A DNA stretch of 64,000 nucleotides from Gluconobacter sp. Gdi (GCF_014132155.1 NZ_BLJQ01000001.1:62001-126000); one strand, 5' to 3'. Counted from the stretch's first letter, positions 10,401 through 19,619 are shown. Translations and numbers: made by a program. Notes: generated from the sequence alone by a model not told the origin.

Positions 10401-10990
10401 GCCGGCCGGATGGCGCGGAGTTTGGCGAAGCGCCCGCAGCCCGCTCCCCGCTGGAACTTTTGGCGGGGAGACCAAAGCCAGTTCGGGAACAGGCCATGCG
10501 GCGCGGCACGATGATCCATCGCCTGCTTCAGCTTCTGCCGGAAACGCCTTCCGAAGATCGGCTGGCGCTTGCAGCCCGCTGGCTCTCCAGACCTGCGCTC
10601 GGGCTGACAGAGATCGAGGTCGAGCGTCTTACGGATCAGGTCATGGGCGTCCTGCATCATCCGGATCTCGCACCTCTGTTTCAGGCAGGTAGCAGGGCAG
10701 AGCAGCCAATATCGGGCATCAGTGAGGGGCGCGTGGTTCTGGGGCAGGTGGATCGTCTGTGGATCGGGAACGGAGAAATCTGGATCTGCGATTACAAAAC
10801 GAACCGTACTCCCCCGATTCGCGTTGAGCGCACACCCGTGGCCTATGTGCGGCAGATGGCGGCCTATAGGGCTGTTCTCCAGCAACTGCACCCCGATTTT
10901 GCCATTCACTGCTCGCTGGTCTGGACGGAGGGGCCCTCTGTGATGGTTCTTCCAGATGAGCTTCTGGATCGTGTACTGGAGGGGTCTTGA
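7433..10990 (+). CDS. addA: Double-strand break repair helicase-nuclease AddA
   Basis: AddA is the UvrD/Rep-type motor and nuclease subunit partnering AddB in recombinational repair. The start chosen is ATG 7433 (GGAG 8 bases upstream, overlapping the addB stop), giving 1185 residues; an in-frame ATG at 7400 would only add 11 residues inside addB. Seen: Walker A SASAGSGKT at about 31-39, LCLTYTKAAAAEM (motif Ia), LLLDEVQDNSGLQW (motif II), VGDYKQSIYGFQGA (motif III), VMTVHGSKGLQA (motif V), RLLYVALTRA (motif VI), and a C-terminal nuclease domain with RRGTMIHRLLQLLP and ICDYKTNRTPP. All catalytic motifs look intact. It is the third gene of the overlapping tsaE-addB-addA unit; trxA follows after 83 bases. 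Confidence 0.96.
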   Translation: MSETRNRADVIAEADRTQLAASDPMASVFVSASAGSGKTKLLIDRLLRLMLPLEVEADDGSIVLAEGANPSRILCLTYTKAAAAEMANRLQSRLGEWVSLPDERLGRELEKLRVPNTDETRRAARALFLKVLDLPGGLRIETIHAFCQSLLRRFPLEASVDPHFTLMEDTDTTLALREAMEDELAKAPKIVAEVAGTIGIDRFFQRIRALNMEESRVRPLLDRWQILPDAVLSAYRGALKAGQEAASDLEGLICKPRKEAELRAGLQAALGVVTAAAKPTVEQMLLWLGTQIEDRSAPVWSKCLLTDKGTVRQMNRIISKKAQDAVPDIVPLLEEEGQRLLDLTESIKRAVLLSLNRALLSLAAPMLSNFREGKAARGLVDYNDLIQETRNLLEDPGAAWVLYKLDGGIDHLLLDEVQDNSGLQWEIAGALTSEFFSGEGAWEQGPRPRTVFAVGDYKQSIYGFQGADPEQFHSWRAEFARRVQNAGLPWRDPDLNVSFRSVTPVLSFVDAVFSQPNAAHGLLEQGQEALLPHVSARPGQGGRVELWPLVPVLEGEDDDEGLTPWQAPKANTGQRSAPQRLAEALAGWIDQQIGRSPQPGQAPLKAGDVLILVPRRSSFLRSLIRALKSRNVPVATLVRVGLTQQVAVRDLMTLCAALLLPQDDLTLAAVLTSPLGGLSDDSLMALATKDGRAHALGSKGQPLWTVLRERHRERAEWQSAWVMLSALYARVDYATPYRLLAEALGPHGGRTRLLRRLGPEAAEPVDELLTAALRYEGLHPPSLQGFLHWLEASEITSKREAESETGAVRVMTVHGSKGLQARLVVMPDTLSRAPASGDFLWEEAVGLDLPIWVPKKDAGTDVTTALSARDAEKARAENNRLLYVALTRASDWLVICGASTKRQPEDTSWYRQCQAGFETLINARSEPLGLGWDGDRLLLEEERSVAPAPDAAPQIVAPMLDLPVWLGRAPEWRADVAPMEDAMTRPLAPSRPDGAEFGEAPAARSPLELLAGRPKPVREQAMRRGTMIHRLLQLLPETPSEDRLALAARWLSRPALGLTEIEVERLTDQVMGVLHHPDLAPLFQAGSRAEQPISGISEGRVVLGQVDRLWIGNGEIWICDYKTNRTPPIRVERTPVAYVRQMAAYRAVLQQLHPDFAIHCSLVWTEGPSVMVLPDELLDRVLEGS

Positions 10991-11073
10991 TTTAATGGGC
11001 AGGCTCTTGCAGTCCTGACCAGAGAAGCCGATATCGGTTTACAGAAACACGTTTCATCACAAGGAACACGTCC

Positions 11074-11400
11074 ATGAGCGCAAATACGGTTGCCGTTACG
11101 GATAGCAGCTTTGAAACAGACGTCCTGAAGTCTGACGGCCCGGTTCTGGTCGATTTCTGGGCAGAATGGTGCGGTCCGTGCAAGATGATTGCCCCGGCGC
11201 TCGAGGAAATCGGCGCTGAGTATCAGGGCCGCCTGAAGGTAGCCAAGGTCAACATCGACTCCAACCCGGAAGCCCCGACGCAGTACGGCGTCCGCAGCAT
11301 CCCGACGCTGATTGTCTTCAAGGACGGCAAGCCGGTCGCCCAGCAGATGGGTGCGATGCCGAAGAGCCAGCTCAAGGCCTGGATCGAAAAGTCCATCTGA
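11074..11400 (+). CDS. trxA: Thioredoxin 1
   Basis: This 108-residue single-domain cytoplasmic thioredoxin is the general protein-disulfide reductant. [14 protein letters not shown] carries the canonical WCGPC active site at about residues 31-35, and the cis-proline is in [13 protein letters not shown]. Length and motifs are those of TrxA, with no signal peptide or membrane segment. AAGGA sits upstream of ATG 11074. The addA-trxA neighbourhood is conserved in many Alphaproteobacteria. The 83-base gap after addA is long enough for its own promoter, as expected for an abundant protein. Confidence 0.97.
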   Translation: MSANTVAVTDSSFETDVLKSDGPVLVDFWAEWCGPCKMIAPALEEIGAEYQGRLKVAKVNIDSNPEAPTQYGVRSIPTLIVFKDGKPVAQQMGAMPKSQLKAWIEKSI

Positions 11401-11486
11401 TCTGACGGCTACTCGCTGTTCACTGTCCTTCATTAGAGGGCAGTGGGGGCGTGGTCAGAGGCGATTCCTTTGTGTAGGATCGGGCC

Positions 11487-12689
11487 ATGCGTCCGAAAGC
11501 CTCTGATTTCCCGTCCCCCGTCATCGTAACCTCCAGTGAAGAGGTTGCACGGCTCTGCAACAAGCTGAAGCAGGAGCCGTTCGTTACCATCGATACGGAA
11601 TTTGTTCGGGAAAAAACCTACTGGCCCGAGCTCTGCCTCGTGCAGCTTGCTGGCGCCGAAGACGTCGCCGTTATCGATACGCTGGCACCGGGCATTGATC
11701 TGGCTCCGCTGGGCGAACTTCTCGATGAGCCCGGATGCATCAAGGTGTTCCATGCCGCACGGCAGGACCTTGAAATCTTCCTTCATATTTTCGATCGGCT
11801 CCCGCAGTCCTTGTTCGATACGCAGGTCGCTGCGATGGTGGCCGGATTTGGCGATCAGGTCGGTTATGACAGCCTCGTAGGGGCTATCACTGGCAATGCG
11901 ATCGACAAGGCCCATCGGTTCAGTGACTGGTCAGCCCGTCCGCTGACGAAGGCGCAGATTGCTTACGCAGCAGCGGATGTGACGCATCTTCGCACAGTCT
12001 ATCTTGCGCTTCGCAAGCAGCTTGAAGATGAAGGTCGCCTACGCTGGGCTGATGCTGAACAGGCTGTTCTGACGTCCGAAGAGACATTCCGCCCTGATCC
12101 GCGCCGTCTTTGGGAAAAGCTGAAAGCCCGCACGAATAATCGCAGAATGCTTGGTATCCTGCGTGAGATAGCAGCATGGCGTGAAAAAGAGGCGCAGAAC
12201 GCCGATATTCCCCGGCAGCGGGTTATTCGGGATGAAAGTCTGCTCGAAATTGCTGCGATCAAGCCGGAAAACGTTGAGACGTTAGCGCGTGTCCGTGGTG
12301 TAACGCGTGGCTTTGCCGAAGGGCGCATGGGGCAGGGGCTTCTGGAAGTCGTTCGTGTCGGTGAAAACCTTCCGGAGTCCGAACTGCCCAAGCCACCGTC
12401 CAAGTCTGATCGTGGACGGCCATCAGCAGCACTGGTTGCGCTTCTTCGGGTGCTTCAGACAGCCAAGTGTGAAATGCACAAAGTCGCGCCGCGTCTGGTG
12501 GCGTCTTCCGAAGATCTGGACCGGATTGCGCTTGGTGAGACAGATGTCGGTGCTCTCAAGGGCTGGCGTCGTGAAGTTTTTGGGCTGGATGCGCTGGCGC
12601 TCGTACGTGGCGAGATCGCACTGGCTGTCGTAAAGGGATGTGTTGAGCTTCAGCGGGTTGCACCAGACGGTGAACCTGCGGACGCGTGA
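11487..12689 (+). CDS. rnd: Ribonuclease D
   Basis: RNase D is a 3'-to-5' exoribonuclease that trims tRNA precursors and other structured RNAs. The 400-residue protein has the DEDDy exonuclease domain: TIDTEFVREKTYWPELCLVQ (DxE) near residue 32, VFHAARQDLEIF around 88, and YAAADVTHLRTVYLAL (tyrosine-type last motif) around 150. An HRDC-like helical region follows (LREIAAWREKEAQ...RVIRDESLLEIA) at about 210-290. Length matches the family. It stands alone on the plus strand between trxA and gcrA. Confidence 0.95.
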   Translation: MRPKASDFPSPVIVTSSEEVARLCNKLKQEPFVTIDTEFVREKTYWPELCLVQLAGAEDVAVIDTLAPGIDLAPLGELLDEPGCIKVFHAARQDLEIFLHIFDRLPQSLFDTQVAAMVAGFGDQVGYDSLVGAITGNAIDKAHRFSDWSARPLTKAQIAYAAADVTHLRTVYLALRKQLEDEGRLRWADAEQAVLTSEETFRPDPRRLWEKLKARTNNRRMLGILREIAAWREKEAQNADIPRQRVIRDESLLEIAAIKPENVETLARVRGVTRGFAEGRMGQGLLEVVRVGENLPESELPKPPSKSDRGRPSAALVALLRVLQTAKCEMHKVAPRLVASSEDLDRIALGETDVGALKGWRREVFGLDALALVRGEIALAVVKGCVELQRVAPDGEPADA

Positions 12690-12822
12690 CAAGCACCTTC
12701 GACGCGGGCATGACTTTCTGGTAAGGAACGTCACCCAAAAGATTCCGGTCCTGTAAAAAGGGTCGGCGGGTAACAGGATAGTGGGCCAAGACAGGCCCGG
12801 ATGCGCGACAGAGGAACGATAT

Positions 12823-13470
12823 ATGGACTGGACGGACGAGACGATCGCCAGACTTCGCGAGTTGTGGAGTCAGGGACTTTCGACCGCCGAAATCGGCCGC
12901 CAGCTTTCCATCACGAAGAATGCTGTTGTTGGCAAGGCGCATCGCCTTGGCCTGCCGCCTCGCCCGTCACCCATCCGGAACCGCAAGGTCAAGGATGGCG
13001 AAACGCCGTCAACGGAAGTGCCACGGCGCAAGCCCCCCACCCGGAAGGCTGCGGCACCTGCCGAAGCAACTACTGACCTTTTGGGGGATAAGGTAGATGC
13101 CAAGGTTACCCCAGCCAAGGTGGATGCGCCCAAGGCTGCTCCTGCAAAGGCAGCAGAGACTGTGGCGGCCCGCCCTGTGGTTGCCCCAGTTGCACGCGCA
13201 ACTGCGGTTCCACCCCTGAAGGCTGAAGCGCCCGCCAAGCCGCCTGCTCCGGAACCCCGTGTGGCTCCGCCGGTCCGTCCGGCTCCGCCGCCGCGTTTTA
13301 CGGCCAGCATTGATCGTCCGACGCGTCGTGGGCCGTCCTGCTGTTGGCCGATCGGTGATCCGGGCACCCCGGGGTTCCATTTCTGTGGCGCGACCCCTCT
13401 GCCGGGTAAGCCCTACTGTGCGGAACATGCGGCCATCGCCTACGTCAAAATCCGCGATCGTCGCGATTAA
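12823..13470 (+). CDS. gcrA: Cell cycle regulator GcrA
   Basis: GcrA is an alphaproteobacterial transcription coactivator that binds sigma-70 RNA polymerase and CcrM-methylated promoters to drive S-phase genes. The start chosen is ATG 12823 (AGAGGAA upstream), giving 215 residues; an in-frame GTG at 12781 would add 14 atypical residues. The N-terminal helix-turn-helix begins MDWTDETIARLRELWSQG with NAVVGKAHRLGLPPRPSP. A long Ala/Pro/Lys-rich linker spans about 65-160. The C-terminal sigma-binding part has PSCCWPIGDPGTPGFHFCG and GKPYCAEHAAIAYV. It is longer than Caulobacter GcrA because of the linker. A strong hairpin terminator begins right at the stop codon. Confidence 0.95.
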   Translation: MDWTDETIARLRELWSQGLSTAEIGRQLSITKNAVVGKAHRLGLPPRPSPIRNRKVKDGETPSTEVPRRKPPTRKAAAPAEATTDLLGDKVDAKVTPAKVDAPKAAPAKAAETVAARPVVAPVARATAVPPLKAEAPAKPPAPEPRVAPPVRPAPPPRFTASIDRPTRRGPSCCWPIGDPGTPGFHFCGATPLPGKPYCAEHAAIAYVKIRDRRD

Positions 13471-13501
13471 AAAAAAGCCGTCCAAATGGACGGCTTTTTT
13501 A
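13471..13501. terminator. Bidirectional intrinsic terminator gcrA / efflux outer-membrane gene
   Basis: An A-tract, then GCCGTCCA, a two-base AA loop, TGGACGGC and a T-tract form a perfect hairpin with U-runs on both strands. It starts right at the gcrA stop and lies 27 bases from the stop of the convergent efflux gene, so it can end both transcripts. Confidence 0.92.
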
Positions 13502-13527
13502 TTGGCTATTTCTGGCCATCCGTCTGT

Positions 13528-15156
13528 TCAGGGATGGTTCGCCAGATCTCCCATTGGCAGGGAGGGAAGTTGCCTGTCATGGCCGAGGCCGGGCGTCGAA
13601 GGTGCGGTGCCCGTGAGGTTCTCGAACTGCTCCGGATGCTGTGATGCCGTGACATCCCCAACAGCCTTCGGGTGGTGCAGATTGTCATACTGGAGCGGCG
13701 CGATAGACAGCGTCTGGTCCATGGTTGGGAGCGCCTTGATGGACCACCCGCCACCCAGGCTGCGGATCAGGTCCACGTCTGCCGTATAAAGGCGCGTGGC
13801 GACCTCCACCTGATGGATGCGGCTTTCCAGTGTGTTTTCCTGACTGAAAATCGCTTCCAGGTATGTGCCAACGCCACCTTGATAAAGGGTCATGGTCATA
13901 TTCTGGGTGTCGAGATTGGCTTTGACGGCCTGCTCCAGGGCAGTGTTTTCTTTGGAGAGGCGTTCAGTCCGGGACAAGCCATCTTCGACTTCGCGGAAGG
14001 CATCAAGAATCTTCATGCGGTATTCGTCGCGCGTTTCCCGATATGCTGACCAGGTTCTCTGGAGTTCCGCCCGACGCAGGCCACCATCAAAGAGTGGCAT
14101 GTCGAGGCTGGCGCCATACGTCCAGAGTGAATTGGCCAGGTTGGCCAGATCGAAGCCATTGGACGCAAAACCGCCGCCCAGCTTCAAAGCGATATGCGGG
14201 TAGAATGCCGCACGGGCAATGCCGATTTCCCGGTTGGCCTGCGCCATTTCGCGTTCGGCCGACGCAATGTCGGGCCGACGTTGCAGCAGTTCGGAAGGCA
14301 CGGTGGTTGGGATGCTTGGCTGGATGAAGCTGAACGTTTGAACCTGCGGAATATGGAACGCCGATGGAGACGAGTTGGTCAGAACGGCAATGGCATGTTC
14401 GGTGACCTGACGGGCCGCCTGAATATCCAGCTGAGCGGCCTGCGTGGTGTAGAGCTGTGCCTGAGCACGGGCCAGATCCAGACGTGGGGCTGCCTGATTC
14501 TGAACCTGATTTTCCGTGATGGTGACAGCCCGCTTATAGAAAGCGATGGACTGTGAGTAGATCGCATCCTGTGCGTCATAACCGCGCAGTTCAATATAAT
14601 CGCGCGCCAGTTCCGCCTGTGTGCTCAGGCGCGCCATGGCGAAGTCTGCCGCGCGTTGCTGGGCAAACTGCTTCTGGGACCGAACGCGGTTCCGGATGGA
14701 CGACCAGAAATCCGGCTCCCAGGACACGAGCCCGCCGTAATCCTCTTCCGTTTGCGTGAGGGTGGCACCATTGCGGAACAAGCGGTCAGCAGACTGTTTG
14801 TTGTCTGACGCACCGGCTTCCAGGCTGGCATGGGGGAGTAGTTCGGACCGCGCCGCGGCTACGAGGGACCGCGCCTGAATGAAGCGCTCGGCCGCTGCCT
14901 GAATGTCCCCGTTGTCTGCGGTTGCGCGTTCCTCAAGCTCGTTCAGGAGTGGATCATGCAGCATGATCCACCAGTTTTCCGGAAGGAGCGTATCAGCAGG
15001 CGTGGCGACAGCGAACGGTGCCTGACCCTGCCAGCTCGCCGGGACAACGAAGCTGGGGGCCTTGTAGATCGGGGCGAGATCGCAGGCTGACAGCCCCAGA
15101 AGGGAGAGGGCTGAACCGCAGGCGAGTGAAAAACGGCGAAGGATGGGGCTGATCAT
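13528..15156 (-). CDS. RND efflux outer membrane lipoprotein (OprM/NodT family)
   Basis: This 542-residue TolC-like outer-membrane channel is the last gene of an RND-MFP-OMF operon. The lipoprotein signal is MISPILRRFSLACGS...LSAC with the lipidated Cys at about 25. Two outer-membrane-efflux-protein repeats follow, with SWEPDFWSSIRNRV, RPDIASAEREMAQANREIG (characteristic RRPDI..AE) and LFDGGLRRAEL. The C-terminal ~70 residues (from about ALPTMDQTLS) are Pro/His-rich and extend past the barrel-helix repeats. The start ATG 15156 overlaps the stop of the adaptor gene by four bases. Substrate cannot be read from the sequence. Confidence 0.93.
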   Translation of the reverse strand: MISPILRRFSLACGSALSLLGLSACDLAPIYKAPSFVVPASWQGQAPFAVATPADTLLPENWWIMLHDPLLNELEERATADNGDIQAAAERFIQARSLVAAARSELLPHASLEAGASDNKQSADRLFRNGATLTQTEEDYGGLVSWEPDFWSSIRNRVRSQKQFAQQRAADFAMARLSTQAELARDYIELRGYDAQDAIYSQSIAFYKRAVTITENQVQNQAAPRLDLARAQAQLYTTQAAQLDIQAARQVTEHAIAVLTNSSPSAFHIPQVQTFSFIQPSIPTTVPSELLQRRPDIASAEREMAQANREIGIARAAFYPHIALKLGGGFASNGFDLANLANSLWTYGASLDMPLFDGGLRRAELQRTWSAYRETRDEYRMKILDAFREVEDGLSRTERLSKENTALEQAVKANLDTQNMTMTLYQGGVGTYLEAIFSQENTLESRIHQVEVATRLYTADVDLIRSLGGGWSIKALPTMDQTLSIAPLQYDNLHHPKAVGDVTASQHPEQFENLTGTAPSTPGLGHDRQLPSLPMGDLANHP

Positions 15157-16334
15157 TGGTCTTTCCCATAGCCTGACTGGTTATAGCCGCGCTGACCTTC
15201 CACAACATTGACCTTGTCGCCTTCTAGCACATCGGCTGGTGGGTTGGAGATGATGCGGTCTGTCGGGGAAATGCCATTCTGGATTTCGGTCGATGTGTCG
15301 GCCATGCGACCAACGGTGACGTTCCGGTAATGGACGCGGCTGTTTTCATCGACGATGGCGACCTGCATGCCCTTTTCCTCGAAGACGAGAGCACTGGTCG
15401 GGATTTCGTAGAGATGTGCGTCTTCGTTGTGGGATTTCAGCGCTGCAGAGGCGAAGGTGCCCGGCCACAGGACTTCATCCTTGTTCTCAAGCGTAAACTC
15501 GGCAACGGCCGTACGGGTGGTCGGATCGAAGCCGCGTGATGTCGTCAGGTAATGGGCTTCAAACGTGCGGCCACGATACTGGGGCACACTGATGGTTGCG
15601 GTCAGATCCGGCTGCAGAACATAGGAGAATGTTTCTGGCACCGACACGAACAGACGCAGCTTCTGTACATCTGCAACCGTGAAGAGTTCGGATGCGCCAC
15701 CGGTTGAGTTCAGGCCGCCGCCGCCATTGTTGACGTAATCACCGACGTTGATGTTACGCGCCGTCACGACGCCATCAAACGGTGCAACGATGGTCTTGAA
15801 CTTCTCAAGAGCTTCGAAGTGATCAACGTTACGTTGTGCTGCATCCACTTCTGCATGGGCAGACTGTTCGTTTGCGTTGGACACCGAGACGGACTGCCCT
15901 GAAACGGACTGAGACCGCCCCATGGCGCGCCAGCGCTCGGCCGTCACGGTGGCGAGGTGGTACTTCGCCATTACAGAGTCCAGATCTGCCTTGGCCTGCG
16001 CATACTGTGCATCAAGGGCAGGGGCATTGATTTCGGCCAGAGCGTCGCCAGCCTTCACGTGTGCACCGTAGTCCTTGTACCACATCTTCACGTAGCCAGA
16101 GACCTGCGGGTAAATTGGCGCCTGATACCAGGCATCAATCGTGCCGGGGAGCGTCAGGGCGACCTTTTCAGGTGACTGTTTGGGCGTGACGACCGCGACG
16201 TTCTGGATTGCGCCAGCTTCAGTGTCAGCCTTCAGTTCCGTTGCCGCATGGGTTTTTTCGACAACGATGAAGCCCACGTAAAGCGCGAGAACGCAGCTTC
16301 CCGCAATGGCGAAGATTTTCGGAGAGCTGGCCAT
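15153..16334 (-). CDS. RND efflux periplasmic adaptor (HlyD/MFP family)
   Basis: This 393-residue membrane-fusion protein links the inner-membrane pump to the outer-membrane channel. An N-terminal hydrophobic anchor (IFAIAGSCVLALYVGFIVV) is followed by the biotinyl-lipoyl-like part (APIYPQVSGYVKMWYKDYGA), a coiled-coil hairpin at about 110-180, then FKTIVAPFDGVVTARNINVGDYV, which is the second lipoyl half. A beta-barrel/MP domain completes the protein. The start (16334) touches the stop of the permease gene and its own stop overlaps the OMF start, so the three genes are one translationally coupled operon. No regulator gene is adjacent. Confidence 0.94.
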   Translation of the reverse strand: MASSPKIFAIAGSCVLALYVGFIVVEKTHAATELKADTEAGAIQNVAVVTPKQSPEKVALTLPGTIDAWYQAPIYPQVSGYVKMWYKDYGAHVKAGDALAEINAPALDAQYAQAKADLDSVMAKYHLATVTAERWRAMGRSQSVSGQSVSVSNANEQSAHAEVDAAQRNVDHFEALEKFKTIVAPFDGVVTARNINVGDYVNNGGGGLNSTGGASELFTVADVQKLRLFVSVPETFSYVLQPDLTATISVPQYRGRTFEAHYLTTSRGFDPTTRTAVAEFTLENKDEVLWPGTFASAALKSHNEDAHLYEIPTSALVFEEKGMQVAIVDENSRVHYRNVTVGRMADTSTEIQNGISPTDRIISNPPADVLEGDKVNVVEGQRGYNQSGYGKDQ

Positions 16335-19300
16335 TAGACAGTTTCCTTCTGACGCGAAGAACGATTGTGGAGGATGGCGTAAACGCAGGGGACAAAGAGC
16401 AGCGTAGAGATCGTTGCGACCAGTAGACCGCCGATGACAGCCTTACCCAGTGGCGCGTTCGTGGAATTCGAAATGGCCATCGGGATCATGCCGACAATCA
16501 TGGCGAGTGCGGTCATGAGCACGGGGCGGATACGGCCAAAGCCGGCTTCCAGTGCTGCCTTGAGGGCGTCACCATGGATTTCGAGGCGTTCACGGGCGAA
16601 CGAGACCACGAGGATGGAGTTGGCCGTGGCCGTTCCCATGCACATGATGGCGCCCGTGAGAGCCGGAACGGACAGACGCGTATTTGTCAGGAACAGAGCC
16701 CAGGCAATACCGCCCAGAGCACCCGGCAGAGCCGTGATGATGATGAACGGGTCCAGCCAGGACTGGAAGTTCACAACGATCAGCAGATAGATCAGCACCA
16801 CGGAAACGCAGAGCCCGAAGACAAGCTGGGAATAGGCCCCATGCATGGTGGTGGCTTGTCCGTGGACGTCGATTTCAGCCGAGCGCGGGACGTTATGTGC
16901 GTCGGCCGCCAATACCTTTTTCACGCCGTCCAGAACGGAACCCATGTCCGTGCCCTCGACGTTTACGTAAATGTCCATTTCGGACATCGAGTTGTAGTGA
17001 GACACTTCGCCCGGTGTTCCGGCTGCAATCACGTTGGCAACGGCACCCAGAAGCTGCGGGTCGATGTTCTCCGTGTTGCCTTCACCCTTGTCCACCGGAA
17101 TGGTCAGCAGATCGCTCAGATGCGTCATCTGATCCTGTGAGGTGTAAAGGTTCAGCGGGAAGGTAACGTTGTCTTCCGGGTCAAGCCAGAACTGCGGGTC
17201 CACAACGGCTGAGCCCGAAAGCGTGTACAGTTCGTTCTGGGCAATATCGGCTTCCGTCACACCTGTTGCCTGACCGAAGGTCCGATCCCCGTTAACCATT
17301 AGCGTCGGCGTGGACATGGTTTGCTGGATGGTGACGTCCGCAGCACCTGGAACCTGACGGATCTTGCCGATGATGTGACGGGCATAATCGTAGTTCAGCA
17401 GGGCATCCGGACCGGAGATCTGAACGTCAATCGGAGCAGAAGATCCAAAGTTCAGGATTTTCTGGGTCAGATCAGCAGGCTGGAATGTGAAGACCGTGCC
17501 GGGGAAACGCTGTGACAGATCCTTGCGGAGCAGCTTGCGATAGTCCCAGACAGGGGAGGCATCATTTTTCAGGGCAATCGTCAGGTCGCAGTCCTGCGTT
17601 CCGACGCTTGGTGTGGGCATGAATGCCTGATTGTGAGGGCCTTCTGGCAGGCCGCAATCAGAAATGATGCTTTCAACCTTGCCTGCCAGATCCTGATGAA
17701 TGCGATCATCCACGAGGGCAGCGATACGGCCGGCAACCTCGATACGCGTTCCCAAAGGTGCACGCATATGCATCTGGAGAGTGCCGGATTTCACTTCAGG
17801 GAAGAAGTCTCGCCCTGCGAAGGCATAGAGTCCGGTTGAGGCAATGGAGATCAGCATGAAGATGCCGACGAAAGCGCCACGGCGGCTGATGCAGCGCTCC
17901 AGAAGGCTGCCATAGCCATCGCGGAACCGATTGAAGCGGGTTTCGAATCCGGCCTGGAACCGGCCAAAGAAGCCTTTGGGTTCAGGGTGGCCATGATCGG
18001 TTTCGCCATGCGCCCCATGATGAACCTGTCCTGCGAGAAGATACTTGGCCATGGTGGGCACGAGCGTACGGGACAGGATAAAGGACGCGATCATCGCGAA
18101 GATGATGGCTTCTGCCATTGGCATGAAGAGGTAGCCTGACACGCCATCCAGTTCGAAGAGTGGCAGCCAGACAATGCAGATGCAGGTTGTGGAAACGAAA
18201 GTCGGGATGACGATCTGGTTCGCCGCATCGATGATGGCGAGTTCCAGATCCTTGCCCATTTCAAGGTGGGTATCGATGTTCTCGATCATGACGGTGGCGT
18301 CATCGACGAGAATACCGACAGCCAGTGCAAGGCCGCCCAGTGTCATCACGTTGATGGACTGACCCGCCCAGCCCAGCCCGATGAGTGCGCAGAGAATGGC
18401 CAGCGGAATGGACGTGGCGATGATGACGGTGGATCGCCAGGAGCCAAGGAACAGCAGGACCACGATACCGGTCAGGAACGCGGCCGTGATCATTTCCTGA
18501 ACGACGTCCTTGATCTGGTCTTTCACCATCACGGAGGCGTCTTCAAGGATTGAGACATGCACATCAGGTGGCAGAATTTGACGCAGACGCGGAAGAAGCG
18601 CCTTGGTCGCAGCCACAACATCCAGAGTGGAGGCGGTACCACCCTTCTGGGTAATGACTTCTACAGCCTGACGGCCCTTCACCAGCACCAGGTTCGTCTG
18701 AGGATGCCCACCGCGATAGACGTCCGCAACGTCCCTCACATAGATGACCGCATTACCAACCCGTTTGACGGGGATATTGGCGATGTCTTCCATGCTCTGC
18801 GGGGCTGCGTTGGTCTGCACCATCCAGTCGGTCGCATCGATCTTCTGGTCACCAGCCGGCAGAACGATGTTCTGCTTGCGCAGGGCAGCCTGTACGTCCG
18901 CCGCAGCAAGATGATGAGCCCGGAGTTCCGCCTGGTTCATGGAGACCATGACAAAGCTGTCCATGCCGCCATTCGGATGGGCGACAACGGCTCCGGGAAC
19001 AGTTGCAAGAAGCGGACGAACTGTAATTACGCCGAGTTTGAACAGATCGGACGGTGTTTGTTTGTCAGATGTGATCTGCAAAGCAATGACGGGAACCTGA
19101 GACGGGTTCAGGGCCATGATCATTGGTGCAGGCACCATGGGCGGAAGGCCCAGGAGCACTGTCTGCGAAATTGCCGTCACTTCTGCTTCGGCTTCCCCGA
19201 TGGGCGTGCCGGGCTGGAAGTAAATATCTACAATCGACCGGCCATAGTAGGAGTTGGACTCCATATGCTCGATGTTCTGAACTGTTGTCGTAACAGCCAG

Positions 19301-19507
19301 TTCGAAGTTGTAGGTAATACGGCCAGCAAATTCCTGTGGCAGAAGACCTGGATAGGTCCAGACCGCTGCGACGACCGGAATCTTGATATTGGGGAATACG
19401 TCCGTTGGCGTCCTGAGGATCGAGAGGATGCCAAGCATCACAATCAGAATCGACAGGACGACGAACGTTAAGGGTCGTCTTAGCGCGGTGACAACAATGG
19501 CATTCAT
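16334..19507 (-). CDS. RND efflux transporter permease (AcrB-like)
   Basis: This 1057-residue inner-membrane proton-driven pump is the first gene of the efflux operon. It shows the usual duplicated architecture: TM1 (LTFVVLSILIVMLGILSIL), a large periplasmic loop, TM2-6, a second periplasmic loop, and TM7-12. GILVDDATVMIEN in TM4 has the two adjacent aspartates of drug-type (HAE) pumps, in contrast to the single acidic residue of heavy-metal CusA-type pumps. A His-rich cytoplasmic loop lies between the halves (about HHGAHGETDHGHPEP). Length is typical. The AT-rich region upstream (19508-19690) carries repeated ATTTAA boxes and should hold the promoter. Confidence 0.95.
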   Translation of the reverse strand: MNAIVVTALRRPLTFVVLSILIVMLGILSILRTPTDVFPNIKIPVVAAVWTYPGLLPQEFAGRITYNFELAVTTTVQNIEHMESNSYYGRSIVDIYFQPGTPIGEAEAEVTAISQTVLLGLPPMVPAPMIMALNPSQVPVIALQITSDKQTPSDLFKLGVITVRPLLATVPGAVVAHPNGGMDSFVMVSMNQAELRAHHLAAADVQAALRKQNIVLPAGDQKIDATDWMVQTNAAPQSMEDIANIPVKRVGNAVIYVRDVADVYRGGHPQTNLVLVKGRQAVEVITQKGGTASTLDVVAATKALLPRLRQILPPDVHVSILEDASVMVKDQIKDVVQEMITAAFLTGIVVLLFLGSWRSTVIIATSIPLAILCALIGLGWAGQSINVMTLGGLALAVGILVDDATVMIENIDTHLEMGKDLELAIIDAANQIVIPTFVSTTCICIVWLPLFELDGVSGYLFMPMAEAIIFAMIASFILSRTLVPTMAKYLLAGQVHHGAHGETDHGHPEPKGFFGRFQAGFETRFNRFRDGYGSLLERCISRRGAFVGIFMLISIASTGLYAFAGRDFFPEVKSGTLQMHMRAPLGTRIEVAGRIAALVDDRIHQDLAGKVESIISDCGLPEGPHNQAFMPTPSVGTQDCDLTIALKNDASPVWDYRKLLRKDLSQRFPGTVFTFQPADLTQKILNFGSSAPIDVQISGPDALLNYDYARHIIGKIRQVPGAADVTIQQTMSTPTLMVNGDRTFGQATGVTEADIAQNELYTLSGSAVVDPQFWLDPEDNVTFPLNLYTSQDQMTHLSDLLTIPVDKGEGNTENIDPQLLGAVANVIAAGTPGEVSHYNSMSEMDIYVNVEGTDMGSVLDGVKKVLAADAHNVPRSAEIDVHGQATTMHGAYSQLVFGLCVSVVLIYLLIVVNFQSWLDPFIIITALPGALGGIAWALFLTNTRLSVPALTGAIMCMGTATANSILVVSFARERLEIHGDALKAALEAGFGRIRPVLMTALAMIVGMIPMAISNSTNAPLGKAVIGGLLVATISTLLFVPCVYAILHNRSSRQKETV

Positions 19508-19572
19508 TGGTTGGCGCGTCCTGATGCGGTTTAGGTAGATGCGCCGATATACACACTATGTTGTAAAGCTGG

Positions 19573-19619
19573 ATTTAAACTCCCATTTAATACAGAGATT
19601 TAATTAAATGCAGATTTAA
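19573..19619. repeat. Four ATTTAA boxes upstream of the efflux operon
   Basis: ATTTAA occurs at 19573, 19585, 19598 and 19614 (three of them as GATTTAA), with steps of 12, 13 and 16 bases. The spacing near one or one and a half helical turns could suit a regulator or simply reflect a promoter UP-type AT tract; which one cannot be told from sequence. Confidence 0.4.

Noticed and set aside
16334-19507. Heavy-metal (CusA/CzcA) identity for the RND permease
   Set aside because: Helix 4 has the paired Asp (LVDDATVMIEN) of drug-type pumps rather than the single acidic pattern of metal pumps.
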